Shown: positions 1-9,996, counted from the stretch's first letter. The stretch is 64,000 bases of DNA from Giesbergeria sp. (GCA_017985015.1 JAGNYI010000013.1:1-64000); one strand, 5' to 3'. Notes: generated from the letters alone by a model not told the origin. Translations and numbers: made by a program.

Positions 1-1636
1 CCAGGCCCGATTCTTCGAGTGGCACGGCGGACAAGTCAAAGCGCGCGCCCCGGCCCGCGTCGTTCACCAGCTCCGGGAAGGCGTTGGAGAGCCCGCCCGC
101 GCCCACGTCGTGGATCGCCAGAATCGGATTCGCCCCGCCCAGCGCGGCGCAGTGGTTGATGACTTCTTGCGCGCGCCGCTCAATCTCGGGGTTGCCGCGC
201 TGCACCGAATCAAAGTCGAGTTCGGCGGCGTTCTGGCCGGTGGCCATGGAGCTCGCCGCGCTGCCGCCCATGCCAATGCGCATGCCGGGGCCGCCCAGTT
301 GCACCAGCAGCGAGCCGGCCGGGAATGCGATCTTCTGCGTCAGCGCTGCGTCAATGCTGCCCAGACCGCCGGCGATCATGATGGGCTTGTGGTAGCCGCG
401 CTGCACGCCGTCCACCTCGGCTTCGTACTCGCGAAAGTACCCCAGCAGATTCGGCCGGCCAAATTCGTTGTTGAAGGCCGCGCCGCCCAGCGGCCCCTCG
501 ATCATGATCTGCAAGGGGCTGGCAATGTGGCCGGGCTTGCCGCCGGCCGCATCCGACAGGCCGCCCCAGAGCTTGGACACCGTGAACCCCGTCAGACCCG
601 CCTTGGGCTTGGAGCCGCGCCCGGTGGCGCCTTCGTCCCGAATCTCGCCGCCAGCGCCGGTCGAGGCGCCGGGGAAGGGCGAGATGGCCGTGGGGTGGTT
701 GTGCGTCTCGACCTTCATCAGCACATGCTGCAAGGAACTCTCTTTTTCATAGCTGGGTGCGCTAGTGCCACCTGCGCTAGAGGCCGATTTGGCTTGAAAT
801 TTCTCAACGACGCCGCCTTCCATGACTGAGGCGTTGTCCGAGTACGCCACCACCGTGTGCTGCGGACTGGTGCGGTGGGTGTGGCGGATCATGCCGAACA
901 GGGTCAGATCCTGCGGCGCGCCGTCGATGGTGAACTGGGCGTTGAAGATCTTGTGGCGGCAATGCTCACTGTTGGCCTGCGCAAACATCATCAGTTCGAC
1001 GTCCGTGGGGTTGCGCCCCAAGGTGGTGAAGGCCTGCACCAAATAGTCGATCTCGTCGGCGACCAGCGCCAGACCCCACTGGGTGTTGGCAGTCTCCAAT
1101 GCAGCGCGGCCACCCTCCAACACGTCCACCTGCGCCATCGGCTGCGCGGGCAACTCGGTGAACAGCGCGCGCGCCGCGTCCAGATCGGTGAACCACGATT
1201 CGGTCATGCGGTCGTGCAGCAGCGCGCCCACCTGGGCGATCTGGCCGGCGTCCAGCGACTTCGTGCCGCCCAGCAGGCCGGGGCGCAAGGTGATGCGGTA
1301 TTCGGTCACGCGCTCGATGCGGCGCACGTCCAGGCCGCAGTTGTGGGCAATGTCGCTGGCCTTGGAGGCCCAGGGCGAGACGGTGCCCAGGCGCGGCGCC
1401 ACCACAATCGCCTGTCCGGCGTCACCGCCCTCGAACGGCTCGCCGTAGTTCAAAAGCGCGGCCAGCTGCTGCGCCTGCGCCGGGGTGGGCACACTAGGTG
1501 TCGCTGCCCAATGCACGTAGCGTGCGCGCACCGCATCAATGCGCGGCTCAATGCTCTGCAATTGCGGCAACAACTGGCGCGCACGAAAAGGGCTCAGGGC
1601 GTTGCCGCCCACAAACAGGGTCAGATGCAAGGTCAC
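1..1636 (-). CDS. purL: Phosphoribosylformylglycinamidine synthase, N-terminal part (partial)
   Basis: Encodes FGAM synthase, the fourth step of de novo purine synthesis, which converts FGAR, glutamine and ATP to FGAM in the cytoplasm. About 545 residues are present and the gene runs off the left edge; the family is about 1,300 residues, so under half is visible. The N-terminal domain carries the stretches [20 protein letters not shown] and [19 protein letters not shown], and the last visible part has [19 protein letters not shown], all closely matching the large single-chain PurL. I chose a GTG start at 1636 because similarity begins with [18 protein letters not shown]; the Shine-Dalgarno is weak. 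A copy of the dispersed ATAGCTG repeat lies in frame at 749-797, just upstream of the VETHNHP motif. It encodes a Ser/Ala/Gly-rich stretch ([15 protein letters not shown]) with no counterpart that I recall in E. coli PurL. Divergent from map. Confidence 0.95.
   Translation of the reverse strand, partial: MTLHLTLFVGGNALSPFRARQLLPQLQSIEPRIDAVRARYVHWAATPSVPTPAQAQQLAALLNYGEPFEGGDAGQAIVVAPRLGTVSPWASKASDIAHNCGLDVRRIERVTEYRITLRPGLLGGTKSLDAGQIAQVGALLHDRMTESWFTDLDAARALFTELPAQPMAQVDVLEGGRAALETANTQWGLALVADEIDYLVQAFTTLGRNPTDVELMMFAQANSEHCRHKIFNAQFTIDGAPQDLTLFGMIRHTHRTSPQHTVVAYSDNASVMEGGVVEKFQAKSASSAGGTSAPSYEKESSLQHVLMKVETHNHPTAISPFPGASTGAGGEIRDEGATGRGSKPKAGLTGFTVSKLWGGLSDAAGGKPGHIASPLQIMIEGPLGGAAFNNEFGRPNLLGYFREYEAEVDGVQRGYHKPIMIAGGLGSIDAALTQKIAFPAGSLLVQLGGPGMRIGMGGSAASSMATGQNAAELDFDSVQRGNPEIERRAQEVINHCAALGGANPILAIHDVGAGGLSNAFPELVNDAGRGARFDLSAVPLEESGL
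749..797 (+). repeat. Dispersed ATAGCTG/GCGCTAGAGGCC repeat inside purL
   Basis: The plus strand reads ATAGCTGGGTGCGCTAG, then TGCGCTAGAGGCCGATTTGG, matching the left end, right arm and right tail of the repeat family found elsewhere in the window. It is in frame with purL on the opposite strand and contains no stop in that frame. The central hairpin is degenerate here. Confidence 0.75.
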
Positions 1637-1810
1637 GGTGGCAGCGTTCCGATGGGAAGAAAGACGGGGCGGAGGAGCCGGGCAGCTCCGACGCACTGCG
1701 ATCTGCAGGCGCCAAAGCTCGCTATTTTAAAGGGGGGTCACCGCGAGTGGGGTGGGACGCCGAAACCCGCGCCCAGCGCGGAAAAGGGCCCAATGGGATA
1801 ATTTCGCCCC

Positions 1811-2626
1811 ATGAGCATCACCATTAAAAGCGCCGAGGACATTGCCGGCATGCGCGTCGCCTGCCGCCTCGCGTCCGAAGTGCTGGACGCCATTGCGCCG
1901 CACATCCAGCCCGGCATCACAACGCGCCGAATCGACGAAATCGCGGCCGCCTGCATGCAGGAGCAAGGCACCATCTCGGCCACCATTGGCTACCAGCCGC
2001 CGGGCTACCCGCCCTACCCTGCGTCGCTGTGCACCTCGGTCAACCACGTAGTCTGCCACGGCATTCCGAACGACAAGCCGCTCAAGAAGGGCGACATCGT
2101 CAACGTGGACGTCACCGTCATCACGCCAGAGGGCTGGTACGGCGACAACAGCCGCATGTATTTGATCGGCGAGTGCTCGATTGCCGCCAAGCGCCTCTCG
2201 GCCATCACCTTCGAAGCCATGTGGCACGGCATCCTGCAGGTCAAACCTGGTGCCCACCTGGGCGACATCGGCCACACCATCCAGAAGTTTGCCGAAGGGC
2301 AAGGTTTCTCGGTGGTGCGCGAGTTCTGCGGCCACGGCATCGGCAAGCGCTTCCATGAAGAGCCCCAGGTGCTGCACTACGGGCGCCCGGGCACGCTGGA
2401 GAAGCTCGAGCCCGGCATGGTCTTCACCATCGAGCCCATGATCAACGCCGGCCGGCGCGACATCAAGGAATTCGGCAACGACGGCTGGACCATCGTCACC
2501 AAGGACCACAGCCTCTCGGCCCAGTGGGAGCACACGATCCTCGTCACCCCCACCGGCTACGAGGTGATGACGCTCTCGGCCGGCTCGCCGGCGCTGCCCG
2601 ATTTCGTCACAGCCACGAGCACCTGA
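1811..2626 (+). CDS. map: Type I methionine aminopeptidase
   Basis: Removes the initiator methionine from nascent proteins whose second residue is small, after deformylation by Def (also in this window). The 271-residue protein has the pita-bread fold signatures. The two metal-bridging aspartates are D100 (VNVDVTV) and D112 (GDNSR). The metal or substrate histidines and glutamates are H175 (CGHGIG), E208 (FTIEPM) and E240 (QWEHTI), and H79 (VNHVVCHG) is the conserved substrate-side histidine. Length is normal for the bacterial type Ia enzyme plus a short C-terminal tail. The ATG at 1811 has no Shine-Dalgarno, and a GATAAT at 1797-1802 lies only 8 bases upstream, so the mRNA may be leaderless. 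glnD follows after 45 bases and may be cotranscribed. Confidence 0.97.
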   Translation: MSITIKSAEDIAGMRVACRLASEVLDAIAPHIQPGITTRRIDEIAAACMQEQGTISATIGYQPPGYPPYPASLCTSVNHVVCHGIPNDKPLKKGDIVNVDVTVITPEGWYGDNSRMYLIGECSIAAKRLSAITFEAMWHGILQVKPGAHLGDIGHTIQKFAEGQGFSVVREFCGHGIGKRFHEEPQVLHYGRPGTLEKLEPGMVFTIEPMINAGRRDIKEFGNDGWTIVTKDHSLSAQWEHTILVTPTGYEVMTLSAGSPALPDFVTATST

Positions 2627-2671
2627 AGCGCGGCGTAGGGTTCTGCGCACGTTTTTTGCTTCGCTTTTCGC

Positions 2672-5302
2672 ATGAACCTGACCCCTCCTCCCGCTGCCAC
2701 CGCGCCAAACCTTCAGGCCCTGCGCGAGGCCTACCGGCGCGACAGGGCCGCCCTGGTGGCCACACTTTTCGCGCCGCTGCCCACGGTGCGCGGCATCCAT
2801 GGACTGCTGCGCAAATTCACCCGGCTGGCCGATCGCCTGCTGCAAACGCTTTGGAAGGCCAGCGCCCTGCCCCCCGGCCTGGCGCTGCTGGCCGTGGGCG
2901 GCTTTGGCCGCGGCCAGCTCCTGCCTTACTCGGATGTGGACGTTCTGGTGCTGCTGCCCGACAGTTCGCACGCAGCGCTCGGCACCGACACCAGGGCGCG
3001 CGTCGAAGACTTCATCCGCAACTGCTGGGACGCGGGGCTGGAAATCGGCTCGAGCGTGCGTTCGGTGCAGGAATGCCTGGAGGAGGCCGCGGGCGACGTG
3101 ACCGTGCAGACCTCGCTTCTGGAAGCGCGGCGCATCTGTGGCAGCGCATCGCTGTTTGCCCACTTCGAGCGCGAATTTCGTGCGTCCATCGACCCGCGCG
3201 CCTTTCTCACGGCCAAGACGCTGGAGATGCGCCAGCGCCACAACAAGTACGAAAACACCGCCTACGCGCTGGAACCCAACGCCAAGGAGTCGCCCGGCGG
3301 CCTGCGCGACCTGCAGACCATCTTGTGGGTGGCCGACGCGGCGGGCCTGGGCCAGGGCTGGCGTGCGCTGGCTGCCAGTGGCCTCGCCACGCCCTACGAA
3401 ATGCACCAGCTCGAGCGCAACGAAGCCGTGCTGCTGCTGGTGCGTGCGCGCCTGCACGCCGTGGCGGGGCGGCGCGAAGACCGGCTGGTGTTCGATCTGC
3501 AAACTGCGGTGGCCGAAGCGTTTGGCTACCGCAGCGTGTCCAGCGATGGTTTGCACCTGCCCATGCGCCCGAGCGAAACCTTGATGCGGCGCTACTACTG
3601 GGCCGCCAAGGCGGTCACACAGCTCACGCAGATCCTGCTGCTCGATATCGAAGACCGGCTCAATCCGCCGCAGACGCCGCCGCAGCCCATCGACGAGCGT
3701 TTTCTGGACAAAGGCGGAATGATCGAGGTGGCAAGCGACGATCTGTACCAGCGCGACCCGCACGCCATCCTGGAAACCTTTTTGCTGTTCCAGTCATCGT
3801 CTGCCCTGCAGAACCTCTCGGCGCGCACGCTGCGGGCGCTCTACGGCGCGCGCAGCGTGATGAACAGCGCGTTTCGCACCGACCCGGTCAACCGCGCCGC
3901 CTTTCTGCGCATCCTGCAGCAGCCGTCCGGCATCACGCACGCGATGCGGCTGATGAACCAGACCTCGGTGCTGGGGCGCTACCTCTGGCCGTTTCGGCGC
4001 ATCGTCGGGCAGATGCAGCACGACCTGTTCCATGTCTACACCGTGGACCAGCACATCCTGATGGTGCTGCGCAACGTGCGGCGCTTTTTCATGGCCGAGC
4101 ACGCACACGAGTACCCATTTTGCTCACAGCTTGCCGCTGGCTGGGACAAGCCCTGGGTGCTCTATATCGCCGCGTTGTTCCATGACATTGGCAAAGGGCG
4201 CGGGGGTGATCATTCGCAGATCGGCGCTGTGGCGGTGCGGCGCTTTTGCCGCCAGCACGCGGTGGACCGCGCAGACGCGCGGCTGATTGAATTTCTGGTG
4301 CGCGAGCACCTCACCATGAGTCGCGTGGCGCAAAAGGAAGACCTGAGCGACCCCGATGTGATCGGCGCCTTTGCGCAGCGTGTGGGCAACGAGCGCTACC
4401 TCACCGCGCTCTACCTGCTGACCGTGGCCGACATCCGCGGCACCAGCCCAAAGGTCTGGAACGCGTGGAAGGGCAAGCTCTTGGAAGACCTGTACCGGCT
4501 CGCGCTGCGGGTGCTGGGGGGGCGGGCACCCGATGCCGCCGCCGAGGTCGAGGCCCGCAAGCGCGACGCGCTGGTGCTGCTGGCGCTCAGCGCCCTGCCG
4601 TTCGAGGCACACAAGGCGCTTTGGGCGACACTGGACCTGGGCTATTTCATGCGCCACGAGGCCGCCGATATCGCCTGGCACACGCGCCACCTCTCACGCC
4701 ATGTGGGCGCCAGCCGCCCCGTGGTCAGTGCACGCCAGTCACCCGTGGGCGAAGGCCTGCAGGTCATGGTCTACACCGCCGACCAGAACGACCTGTTTGC
4801 CCGCATCTGCGGCTACTTCGACCAGGCGGGCTTCAGCATTCTGGACGCGCGCATTCACACCACCCTGAACGGCTTTGCGCTCGATACTTTCCAGGTGGTC
4901 AGCGACACTTTGCCCGGCCACTACCGCGAGCTGACGCACCTGGTGGAAAGCGGCCTCATTCAGGCGCTGCAGGACACCAGCCCGCTGCCAGAGCCCGGGC
5001 GCAAGCGGGTTTCGCGCCGCGTGCGCAACTTTCCCATGGCGCCGCGCGTTACCCTGCGCCCCGACGACAAAGCCCAGCGCTGGCTGCTGGGCGTCTCGGC
5101 CAGCGACCGCGCCGGCCTGCTGTACTGCATTGCTCGGGTGTTGGCAAAACACCAGCTGAGCGTGCAACTGGCGAAGATCAGTACTCTGGGCGAGCGCGTA
5201 GAGGACACTTTTTTGGTTCAAGGCTCGGAGCTGCAAAACAACGCGGCGCAGATTCGCATCGAGACCGAACTGCTGCAGACGCTGGCAGGCGATGCCAGTT
5301 GA
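2672..5302 (+). CDS. glnD: Bifunctional uridylyltransferase/uridylyl-removing enzyme (PII-UMP sensor)
   Basis: Senses glutamine and adds or removes UMP on PII (GlnB, encoded at 24621-24959), which controls glutamine synthetase and nitrogen transcription. The 876 residues fit the family. Domains in order: a nucleotidyltransferase domain with GGFGRG at 76-81 and acidic residues D88 and D90 ([10 protein letters not shown]); a GlnD linker helical domain; an HD phosphohydrolase domain with [16 protein letters not shown] near residue 503, which removes UMP; and two C-terminal ACT domains (starting at about [20 protein letters not shown] and [20 protein letters not shown]) that bind glutamine. All catalytic signatures are intact, so both activities are expected. 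A repeat copy lies immediately after the stop. Confidence 0.97.
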   Translation: MNLTPPPAATAPNLQALREAYRRDRAALVATLFAPLPTVRGIHGLLRKFTRLADRLLQTLWKASALPPGLALLAVGGFGRGQLLPYSDVDVLVLLPDSSHAALGTDTRARVEDFIRNCWDAGLEIGSSVRSVQECLEEAAGDVTVQTSLLEARRICGSASLFAHFEREFRASIDPRAFLTAKTLEMRQRHNKYENTAYALEPNAKESPGGLRDLQTILWVADAAGLGQGWRALAASGLATPYEMHQLERNEAVLLLVRARLHAVAGRREDRLVFDLQTAVAEAFGYRSVSSDGLHLPMRPSETLMRRYYWAAKAVTQLTQILLLDIEDRLNPPQTPPQPIDERFLDKGGMIEVASDDLYQRDPHAILETFLLFQSSSALQNLSARTLRALYGARSVMNSAFRTDPVNRAAFLRILQQPSGITHAMRLMNQTSVLGRYLWPFRRIVGQMQHDLFHVYTVDQHILMVLRNVRRFFMAEHAHEYPFCSQLAAGWDKPWVLYIAALFHDIGKGRGGDHSQIGAVAVRRFCRQHAVDRADARLIEFLVREHLTMSRVAQKEDLSDPDVIGAFAQRVGNERYLTALYLLTVADIRGTSPKVWNAWKGKLLEDLYRLALRVLGGRAPDAAAEVEARKRDALVLLALSALPFEAHKALWATLDLGYFMRHEAADIAWHTRHLSRHVGASRPVVSARQSPVGEGLQVMVYTADQNDLFARICGYFDQAGFSILDARIHTTLNGFALDTFQVVSDTLPGHYRELTHLVESGLIQALQDTSPLPEPGRKRVSRRVRNFPMAPRVTLRPDDKAQRWLLGVSASDRAGLLYCIARVLAKHQLSVQLAKISTLGERVEDTFLVQGSELQNNAAQIRIETELLQTLAGDAS

Positions 5303-5306
5303 ATCC

Positions 5307-5372
5307 ATAGCTATAAAACATATAGCTGCTTGCGCTTACCCAATAAGCGCTAGAGCCAGTTTTCATTAAATA
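5307..5372 (+). repeat. Dispersed repeat downstream of glnD
   Basis: A near-complete copy: ATAGCTAT, then ATAGCTGCTTGCGCTTA, a short loop, TAAGCGCTAGAGCC and a TTTT-rich tail. The arms GCGCTTA (5333-5339) and TAAGCGC (5344-5350) form a small hairpin. It starts a few bases after the glnD stop and could contribute to 3' end formation or mRNA stability, which is inference only. Confidence 0.85.
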
Positions 5373-5503
5373 TTTTTCTTTTGGCCGACGCCAAGCACCG
5401 AACACTGCAGAAGCCTCTGGCGCTACCATGCTCGAAGGAAGCCGCCCCGGCACGCCGGCCTGGGCAAGGCACGACCCCACCCCCGCTTGCAAGGAGTCAT
5501 CGC

Positions 5504-5953
5504 ATGTTTCAGCATCTGCTCGTTCCTACTGACGGCTCGGCCCTCTCGCGCGGCACCGCGCAGCAAGCCGTGCGTTTCGCCAAGTCCATTGACGCCAAGA
5601 TCACTGCTTTTCACGCCATGCCCGAACTCAGGTTGCTGGCCAATCATCCTGGCCTGACACCCGAGACGCGCAACAGCTTTGTGGAACAGGCACGCGCCCA
5701 CGCCGACGAACTGCTCGCCTTTGTCAAGCAGACGGCGCAGGCCGAAGGCGTGGCGTGCCAGACCGTCATGGTCAGCAGCGACCATCCGCACGAAGCCATC
5801 CTGCGCGCGGCGCTCGACCGCGATTGCGACCTGATCTTCATGGCATCGCACGGCCGGCGCGGCATCGAGGGCCTGTTGGTGGGCAGCGAAACCCAGAAAG
5901 TAATGACCCACAGCAAAATTCCGGTGCTGGTGTGGCGCGCCCAAGAGGAGTGA
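5504..5953 (+). CDS. Universal stress protein, UspA family
   Basis: A 149-residue single-domain Usp protein. The start at 5504 is supported by a strong AAGGAG at 5491-5496 and by the family's usual N-terminus (MFQHLLVPTDGSALS). Near the C-terminus ASHGRRGIEGLLVGSET fits the ATP-binding loop G-x2-G-x9-G-S, with alanine in place of the first glycine. It is therefore probably of the ATP-binding subclass, although that substitution leaves some doubt. Usp proteins act in the cytoplasm in stress survival; the exact role cannot be read here. It stands alone between the repeat after glnD and the convergent def gene. Confidence 0.9.
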   Translation: MFQHLLVPTDGSALSRGTAQQAVRFAKSIDAKITAFHAMPELRLLANHPGLTPETRNSFVEQARAHADELLAFVKQTAQAEGVACQTVMVSSDHPHEAILRAALDRDCDLIFMASHGRRGIEGLLVGSETQKVMTHSKIPVLVWRAQEE

Positions 5954-6026
5954 GAGGCTCGTCTTTGCTGGTTTTTTCCCCCACCTGTGAGCACAGAAGG
6001 GTTTCAGGTTCGCAGGCGCATGAGAT

Positions 6027-6566
6027 TCACTCGTCCGCGTCGGGCGCCAAGCCCGGAAACAGCACCTCGGTAAAGCCGAACTGCGAAAGATCCTGCATGC
6101 GCATCGGGTAGAGCACGCCGGCAAGGTGATCGCATTCGTGCTGCACTACGCGCGCGTGGAAACCCTCCACACTGCGATCGATAGGCTCGCCCTCGATACC
6201 AAAGCCCTGGTAGCGCACACGCTGCCATCGCGGCACCAGGCCCCGCATGCCTGGCACGGAAAGACAGCCTTCCCAATCGTTCTCCTGCTCGCTGCCCAGC
6301 GGTGTCACCACCGGATTGATGAGGACGGTGGGCGCAATGACCGGCCGGCCTGGATAACGCGGATTGGCGTCATTGGAGCCAAAAATCACCACCTGCAGGT
6401 CCACACCAATCTGCGGCGCCGCAATGCCGGCACCACTTGCAGCGCGCATGCTGTCCTGCATGTCGGCCACCAGCGCGCGCAAGTCGCTGCTGCCAAAGAC
6501 GGTCACCGGGCGCGAGACGCGCAGCAACCGCGGATCGCCCATTTTGAGAATGGTCTGGATGGCCAT
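6027..6566 (-). CDS. def: Peptide deformylase
   Basis: Removes the formyl group from the N-terminal methionine of nascent proteins, upstream of methionine aminopeptidase. The 179 residues contain all three signature motifs: [10 protein letters not shown] (motif I), EGCLSVPG with the metal-binding cysteine (motif II), and QHECDHLAG, the HExxH zinc/iron site (motif III). The start is the ATG at 6566 ([15 protein letters not shown]), preceded by GAAAGAAGA; the reading frame remains open upstream but that part does not resemble the family. Divergent from the DUF454 gene and convergent with the usp gene. It is not next to fmt in this window, so it may be a second copy. Confidence 0.96.
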   Translation of the reverse strand: MAIQTILKMGDPRLLRVSRPVTVFGSSDLRALVADMQDSMRAASGAGIAAPQIGVDLQVVIFGSNDANPRYPGRPVIAPTVLINPVVTPLGSEQENDWEGCLSVPGMRGLVPRWQRVRYQGFGIEGEPIDRSVEGFHARVVQHECDHLAGVLYPMRMQDLSQFGFTEVLFPGLAPDADE

Positions 6567-6662
6567 GTGAAATCTTCTTTCTTTTTGCCGCACTGGCCGA
6601 AGGGCCGGTTGCCATGGCGCGAGAATAGCGCTCTCTGGTCGCCGCGCCGACGCTTTTCTGAC

Positions 6663-7097
6663 ATGCCCGAAGACCCGTCCAGCATTCCCCTCGGTATTCC
6701 GCCGCCACCCAGCCTGCCGCCCGTGCCGCGCGCGGTGCGCTGGTTGCTGCACGCCTTTGCGGTGCTGTGTCTGGCTCTGGGCGTGATCGGCATTTTTCTT
6801 CCCGGCCTGCCCACCACGATCTTCATCTTGATGGCCGCCTGGGCGGCCGCCCGCAGCTCGCCGCGGCTGCATGAATGGCTGTGGTACCACCGCTTTTTCG
6901 GCCCCATGCTGCGCGACTGGGCGCGCGGCGGCTGGGTGAGCCGTCGGGCCAAATGGAACGCCAGCTTTGTCATGGCCCTGTGCGCGGTGGTGCTGTTTCT
7001 GACCGTTCAAAAATTCTGGATACCCATCGTGGCGAGCGCGAACATGGCGCTTGTGCTGACCTGGCTGTGGTTCCGGCCAGAACCACCGCCGGGATGA
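6663..7097 (+). CDS. DUF454 (YbaN-like) inner membrane protein
   Basis: A 144-residue membrane protein of the YbaN/DUF454 family, whose function is unknown. A proline-rich N-terminus is followed by a hydrophobic segment, the family signature [20 protein letters not shown] and a second pair of hydrophobic stretches near the C-terminus ([15 protein letters not shown] and [17 protein letters not shown]). The middle loop ([22 protein letters not shown]) is typical. The start at 6663 is chosen because the open frame upstream overlaps the def promoter and has no family resemblance. Followed by the tRNA-Asn pair. Confidence 0.85.
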   Translation: MPEDPSSIPLGIPPPPSLPPVPRAVRWLLHAFAVLCLALGVIGIFLPGLPTTIFILMAAWAAARSSPRLHEWLWYHRFFGPMLRDWARGGWVSRRAKWNASFVMALCAVVLFLTVQKFWIPIVASANMALVLTWLWFRPEPPPG

Positions 7098-7127
7098 CAA
7101 CTGCCCAAGAACGCCCATTTCCTTGTA

Positions 7128-7133
7128 TATAAT
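7128..7133 (+). promoter_or_regulatory. Probable -10 element of the tRNA-Asn promoter
   Basis: A perfect TATAAT at 7128-7133 stands 12 bases before the first tRNA-Asn, the distance expected for a stable-RNA promoter. A convincing -35 hexamer at 16-18 bases upstream is not visible, so only the -10 is called. Confidence 0.5.
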
Positions 7134-7144
7134 CTAAGGCTTGT

Positions 7145-7220
7145 TCCTCGATAGCTCAGTTGGTAGAGCGCCGGACTGTTAATCCGTAGGTCCCTGGTTC
7201 GAGCCCAGGTCGAGGAGCCA
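7145..7220 (+). tRNA. tRNA-Asn (anticodon GTT), copy 1
   Basis: A 76-base gene with a seven-pair acceptor stem (TCCTCGA with TCGAGGA), discriminator G and encoded CCA. The D loop has AGCTCAGTTGGTAGAGC, the anticodon loop CTGTTAA gives anticodon GTT, and the T arm is GGTTCGAGCC. It is identical in sequence to the second copy. Confidence 0.97.
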
Positions 7221-7233
7221 GAATATTTCATTG

Positions 7234-7261
7234 AGCCCTGCGTGTGCAAGCGGGGCTTTTT
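7234..7261 (+). terminator. Rho-independent terminator between the two tRNA-Asn genes
   Basis: AGCCCTGC (7234-7241) pairs with GCGGGGCT (7250-7257), with one G-U pair, around an 8-base loop. A run of T to 7261 follows. It should end transcription after the first tRNA and leaves just 12 bases before the second. Confidence 0.7.
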
Positions 7262-7273
7262 CATGCCAATTTT

Positions 7274-7349
7274 TCCTCGATAGCTCAGTTGGTAGAGCGC
7301 CGGACTGTTAATCCGTAGGTCCCTGGTTCGAGCCCAGGTCGAGGAGCCA
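7274..7349 (+). tRNA. tRNA-Asn (anticodon GTT), copy 2
   Basis: Identical to the copy at 7145-7220 over all 76 bases including the encoded CCA. No promoter is visible between the intervening terminator and this gene, so expression must depend on read-through from the upstream promoter. Confidence 0.97.
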
Positions 7350-7356
7350 ATTTCTC

Positions 7357-8307
7357 TCACTGTGAACCGTCTCCAGTGGCCTCATTGCGCTCTGGATCGA
7401 TCGCCCACGGCGCATCGGCAAAATGCTGGACCAAGAACGCGATCAGCGCCTGCACGCGAGCGGGCCTGGCACGACCCGGAGAGGTCACGATGTGCAGCGC
7501 GATGGCCGGCGGCGCCCAGTCCTCCAGCACAGCCTGGATACGGCCAGTGCGCAAGTCTTCCCAGGCCAGGAACTCAGGCTGCATGGCCAAGCCCAGGCCA
7601 GCACGCAGGGCCGGCATCAGCGCTTCGGCGTTGTTGACCTGCAGTGCTGCTGGCACCACCTGCGCAAAATCGCCTTGCTTGTGGTGATGAAACCGCCACG
7701 CCTCCCCGCCCCGGACGTGCGTATAGCGCAGCGCGCGGTGCGCAACCAGATCTCGCGGATGGGTTGGGTATCCGTGCCGTTCGAAGTAGGCCGGTGCGCC
7801 CACCAGCAGGATGCGTACGGTGCACAAGCGGCGCGCCAGCAAGCTTGAATCTGGCAGCGCGGAGATGCGCAGCGCCACGTCAAAGCCTTGCTCCACCACG
7901 TCGGTCATCGCATCGCTGAAATTGAGGTCAAGCGTCACCTCGGGATGGCGCTCCATGAACAGCGGCAGAGCCGGCCCCAAGTGCGTTACGCCGAACGACA
8001 TGGGGGCCGTGACGCGAATGGTGCCGCGCAGGCTCTTGGACTGCTCGGTCACCTCGGCCTCAACCGCCTCGCCTTCGCTGAGGATGCGCTCAGCACGATC
8101 GAGTGAAGCCTCTCCGCTGGCGGTGAGCGACATTTTGCGCGACGTGCGATGGAACAGCGTGACGCGCAACCGCCCCTCGAGCCGGGTGATGGCCTTGGAT
8201 ACGGTGGACTGGGAAATGGAGAGGTCGGCCGCGGCCTTGGCAAAGGAGCCGGTCTCGGCCACCTTGGCGAACACCGCCCACGCTTCAAGGTCGGGTAGCT
8301 TGCTCAT
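7357..8307 (-). CDS. LysR-family transcriptional regulator divergent from the pirin gene
   Basis: A 316-residue LysR-type regulator. The N-terminal winged helix-turn-helix spans about residues 5-65 (AVFAKVAETGSFAKAAADLS, then STVSKAITRLEGRL), and the rest is the periplasmic-binding-protein-like effector domain (from about RGTIRVTAPMSFGVTHLGPA). It belongs to the large CrgA/AaeR-like group common in Burkholderiales. Divergent transcription from the pirin-family gene at 8428, with an inverted repeat between them, suggests that it controls that gene and itself. The effector cannot be predicted. The stop lies 8 bases past the end of the second tRNA-Asn on the opposite strand. Confidence 0.9.
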   Translation of the reverse strand: MSKLPDLEAWAVFAKVAETGSFAKAAADLSISQSTVSKAITRLEGRLRVTLFHRTSRKMSLTASGEASLDRAERILSEGEAVEAEVTEQSKSLRGTIRVTAPMSFGVTHLGPALPLFMERHPEVTLDLNFSDAMTDVVEQGFDVALRISALPDSSLLARRLCTVRILLVGAPAYFERHGYPTHPRDLVAHRALRYTHVRGGEAWRFHHHKQGDFAQVVPAALQVNNAEALMPALRAGLGLAMQPEFLAWEDLRTGRIQAVLEDWAPPAIALHIVTSPGRARPARVQALIAFLVQHFADAPWAIDPERNEATGDGSQ

Positions 8308-8327
8308 GTCGGTTTAGGCGAGATCAT

Positions 8328-8360
8328 AAATATTTTGGAATGAATGTCTTTCCATATTTT
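8328..8360. promoter_or_regulatory. Inverted repeat in the LysR/pirin intergenic region
   Basis: AAATATTTTGGAA (8328-8340) and TTCCATATTTT (8350-8360) form an imperfect AT-rich inverted repeat between the divergent LysR and pirin genes, with GGAA/TTCC inner arms. It is the best candidate for the LysR-type operator. Confidence 0.4.
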
Positions 8361-8427
8361 CTATTCTCTTATTGATCCCCGAATACTACAGTTCTCTTAT
8401 CGCAACACGAAACGCAGGAGAAACACC

Positions 8428-9129
8428 ATGATCGAACGCCGTCCCTTTGCCGAACTCGGTGGCGCCAACCACCGCTGGCTCGACGCCAAACACCATTTTT
8501 CTTTTGCTGGCTACCACGATGCAGCGCGCATGGGCTGGGGCGCCCTGCGGGTCTGGAACGACGACACCATCGCCGCCGGCACCGGGTTTCCGCCGCATGC
8601 CCACGCCGACATGGAAATCATCACCTACGTCCGTGAAGGCGCCATCACGCACCAGGACAACCTGGGCAACAAAGGCCGCACCGAAGCGGGCGATGTGCAA
8701 GTGATGAGCGCAGGCAGTGGCGTACGCCACTCGGAATACAACCACGAATCGGTGATGACCAAGATCTTCCAGATCTGGATCATCCCGGATGGCCGCGGCC
8801 AGCCACCGTCGTGGGGCGCCAAGCCTTTCCCCAAGGGCGATCGCTCGGGTCAGTTCGTGGCCTTGGCCAGCGGCATGCCCGGTGACGAGGACGCGCTGCC
8901 GATCCGCGCCAACGCCCGCGTACTGGGCGCCACGCTGAAGGCCGGCGAATCTGCCGAGTACCGCCTGGGCAAGGGCCGCTGCGGCTACCTGGTGACGGCC
9001 AGCGGTGAGGTCGAGATCGAAGGCGTGCATCTGGACGCCCGCGACGGCGCCGCCATCCGCGATGTGAGCCGGTTCCGTGTCACCGCCAAGTCCGATGCCG
9101 AACTGGTGCTTGTTGACTCTGCTCCCTAA
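8428..9129 (+). CDS. Pirin family protein (YhaK-like bicupin)
   Basis: A 233-residue pirin-type bicupin. The N-terminal cupin contains the metal-site pattern PPHAHADMEIITYVREGAI and later SAGSGVRHSEYN, giving the three histidines and glutamate expected for the iron site. The C-terminal half is the second, degenerate cupin. The short form resembles E. coli YhaK/YhhW, some of which show quercetin 2,3-dioxygenase activity in vitro. The physiological substrate is unknown. The ATG at 8428 is preceded by AGGAG at 8416-8420; an in-frame start 84 bases upstream lies in the operator region and is unlikely. Probably regulated by the divergent LysR gene. Confidence 0.9.
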   Translation: MIERRPFAELGGANHRWLDAKHHFSFAGYHDAARMGWGALRVWNDDTIAAGTGFPPHAHADMEIITYVREGAITHQDNLGNKGRTEAGDVQVMSAGSGVRHSEYNHESVMTKIFQIWIIPDGRGQPPSWGAKPFPKGDRSGQFVALASGMPGDEDALPIRANARVLGATLKAGESAEYRLGKGRCGYLVTASGEVEIEGVHLDARDGAAIRDVSRFRVTAKSDAELVLVDSAP

Positions 9130-9246
9130 TGCGCCGCCCGGGGCCTGGGTCCCGGCAGAACGGATGCCGCACATTTGCTCCGAAAACGAAAGTCCCAGGT
9201 CGTGGGCCCATTACCATGGAGCATTCCCCACTGACCACCGCTGCAC

Positions 9247-9996
9247 GTGAATCTTCCCTGGCTGGCATCCACCGATGCGTTTCCTCCGGTATCCACGGCC
9301 TGGGACGAGTTCTCGCCCGCCCCTGGCTTGCTGGCCGCCGGCGGATCACTTTCGGTCGAACACCTCCGCGCGGCCTACCGCTCCGGTATTTTTCCGTGGT
9401 ACTCCGAAGGCCAGCCCATTCTGTGGTGGTCGCCCAACCCGCGCATGGTGCTCCAGGTCGCACAGTTTCGCGTACACCGGTCGCTTCGCCAGGCACTGCA
9501 AAGGTTTCGCGCCAATCCGAACTGCGAGATTCGGATCGATCACGATTTCGCCGGTGTCATTCAGGCCTGTGCCCAGGCGCCGCGTGCCGGACAGCCCGGC
9601 ACCTGGATCGTTCCGGACATGGTTGAGGCCTACATACGCCTGCACCAGGCCGGCAGCGCCCACAGCGTGGAAACCTGGGTCGACGGAGAGCGCGTGGGCG
9701 GTCTGTACTGCGTGGCCATCGGGCGCGCCGTCTTTGGTGAATCGATGTTCTCCAGAGTGCCCGACGCCTCAAAGATCGCACTGGCCGCGCTGGTCGCGCT
9801 CTGCCGCCGAGAAGGTGTCCGGGCCATCGATTGCCAGCAGAACACCCCCCATCTGGCGCGGCTGGGGGCACGCGAAATGCCCCGCGCGCCGTTCACCGCA
9901 CAGGTGGCGCAGGCTTGCGACGAAGAGCCCTTGGTTTGGGAATTCAAGCCTCTATACTGGAGCGAACTGCTGCCCTTTGCGCCCACCGACGCATGA
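9247..9996 (+). CDS. aat: Leucyl/phenylalanyl-tRNA--protein transferase
   Basis: Transfers Leu or Phe from aminoacyl-tRNA to proteins with N-terminal Lys or Arg, creating N-degrons read by ClpS/ClpAP. The 249-residue protein has the family motifs [30 protein letters not shown] and [14 protein letters not shown]. The start is a GTG at 9247 (MNLPWLAS); the next in-frame ATG codons lie inside conserved sequence. It overlaps the downstream transferase gene by four bases (ATGA), so the two N-end-rule enzymes are translationally coupled. Confidence 0.95.
   Translation: MNLPWLASTDAFPPVSTAWDEFSPAPGLLAAGGSLSVEHLRAAYRSGIFPWYSEGQPILWWSPNPRMVLQVAQFRVHRSLRQALQRFRANPNCEIRIDHDFAGVIQACAQAPRAGQPGTWIVPDMVEAYIRLHQAGSAHSVETWVDGERVGGLYCVAIGRAVFGESMFSRVPDASKIALAALVALCRREGVRAIDCQQNTPHLARLGAREMPRAPFTAQVAQACDEEPLVWEFKPLYWSELLPFAPTDA

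Noticed and set aside
1727..3763. Long open frame of 678 codons on the minus strand across map and glnD
   Set aside because: It is antisense to two well-supported genes; long open antisense frames are expected at this G+C content, and the translation resembles no family.
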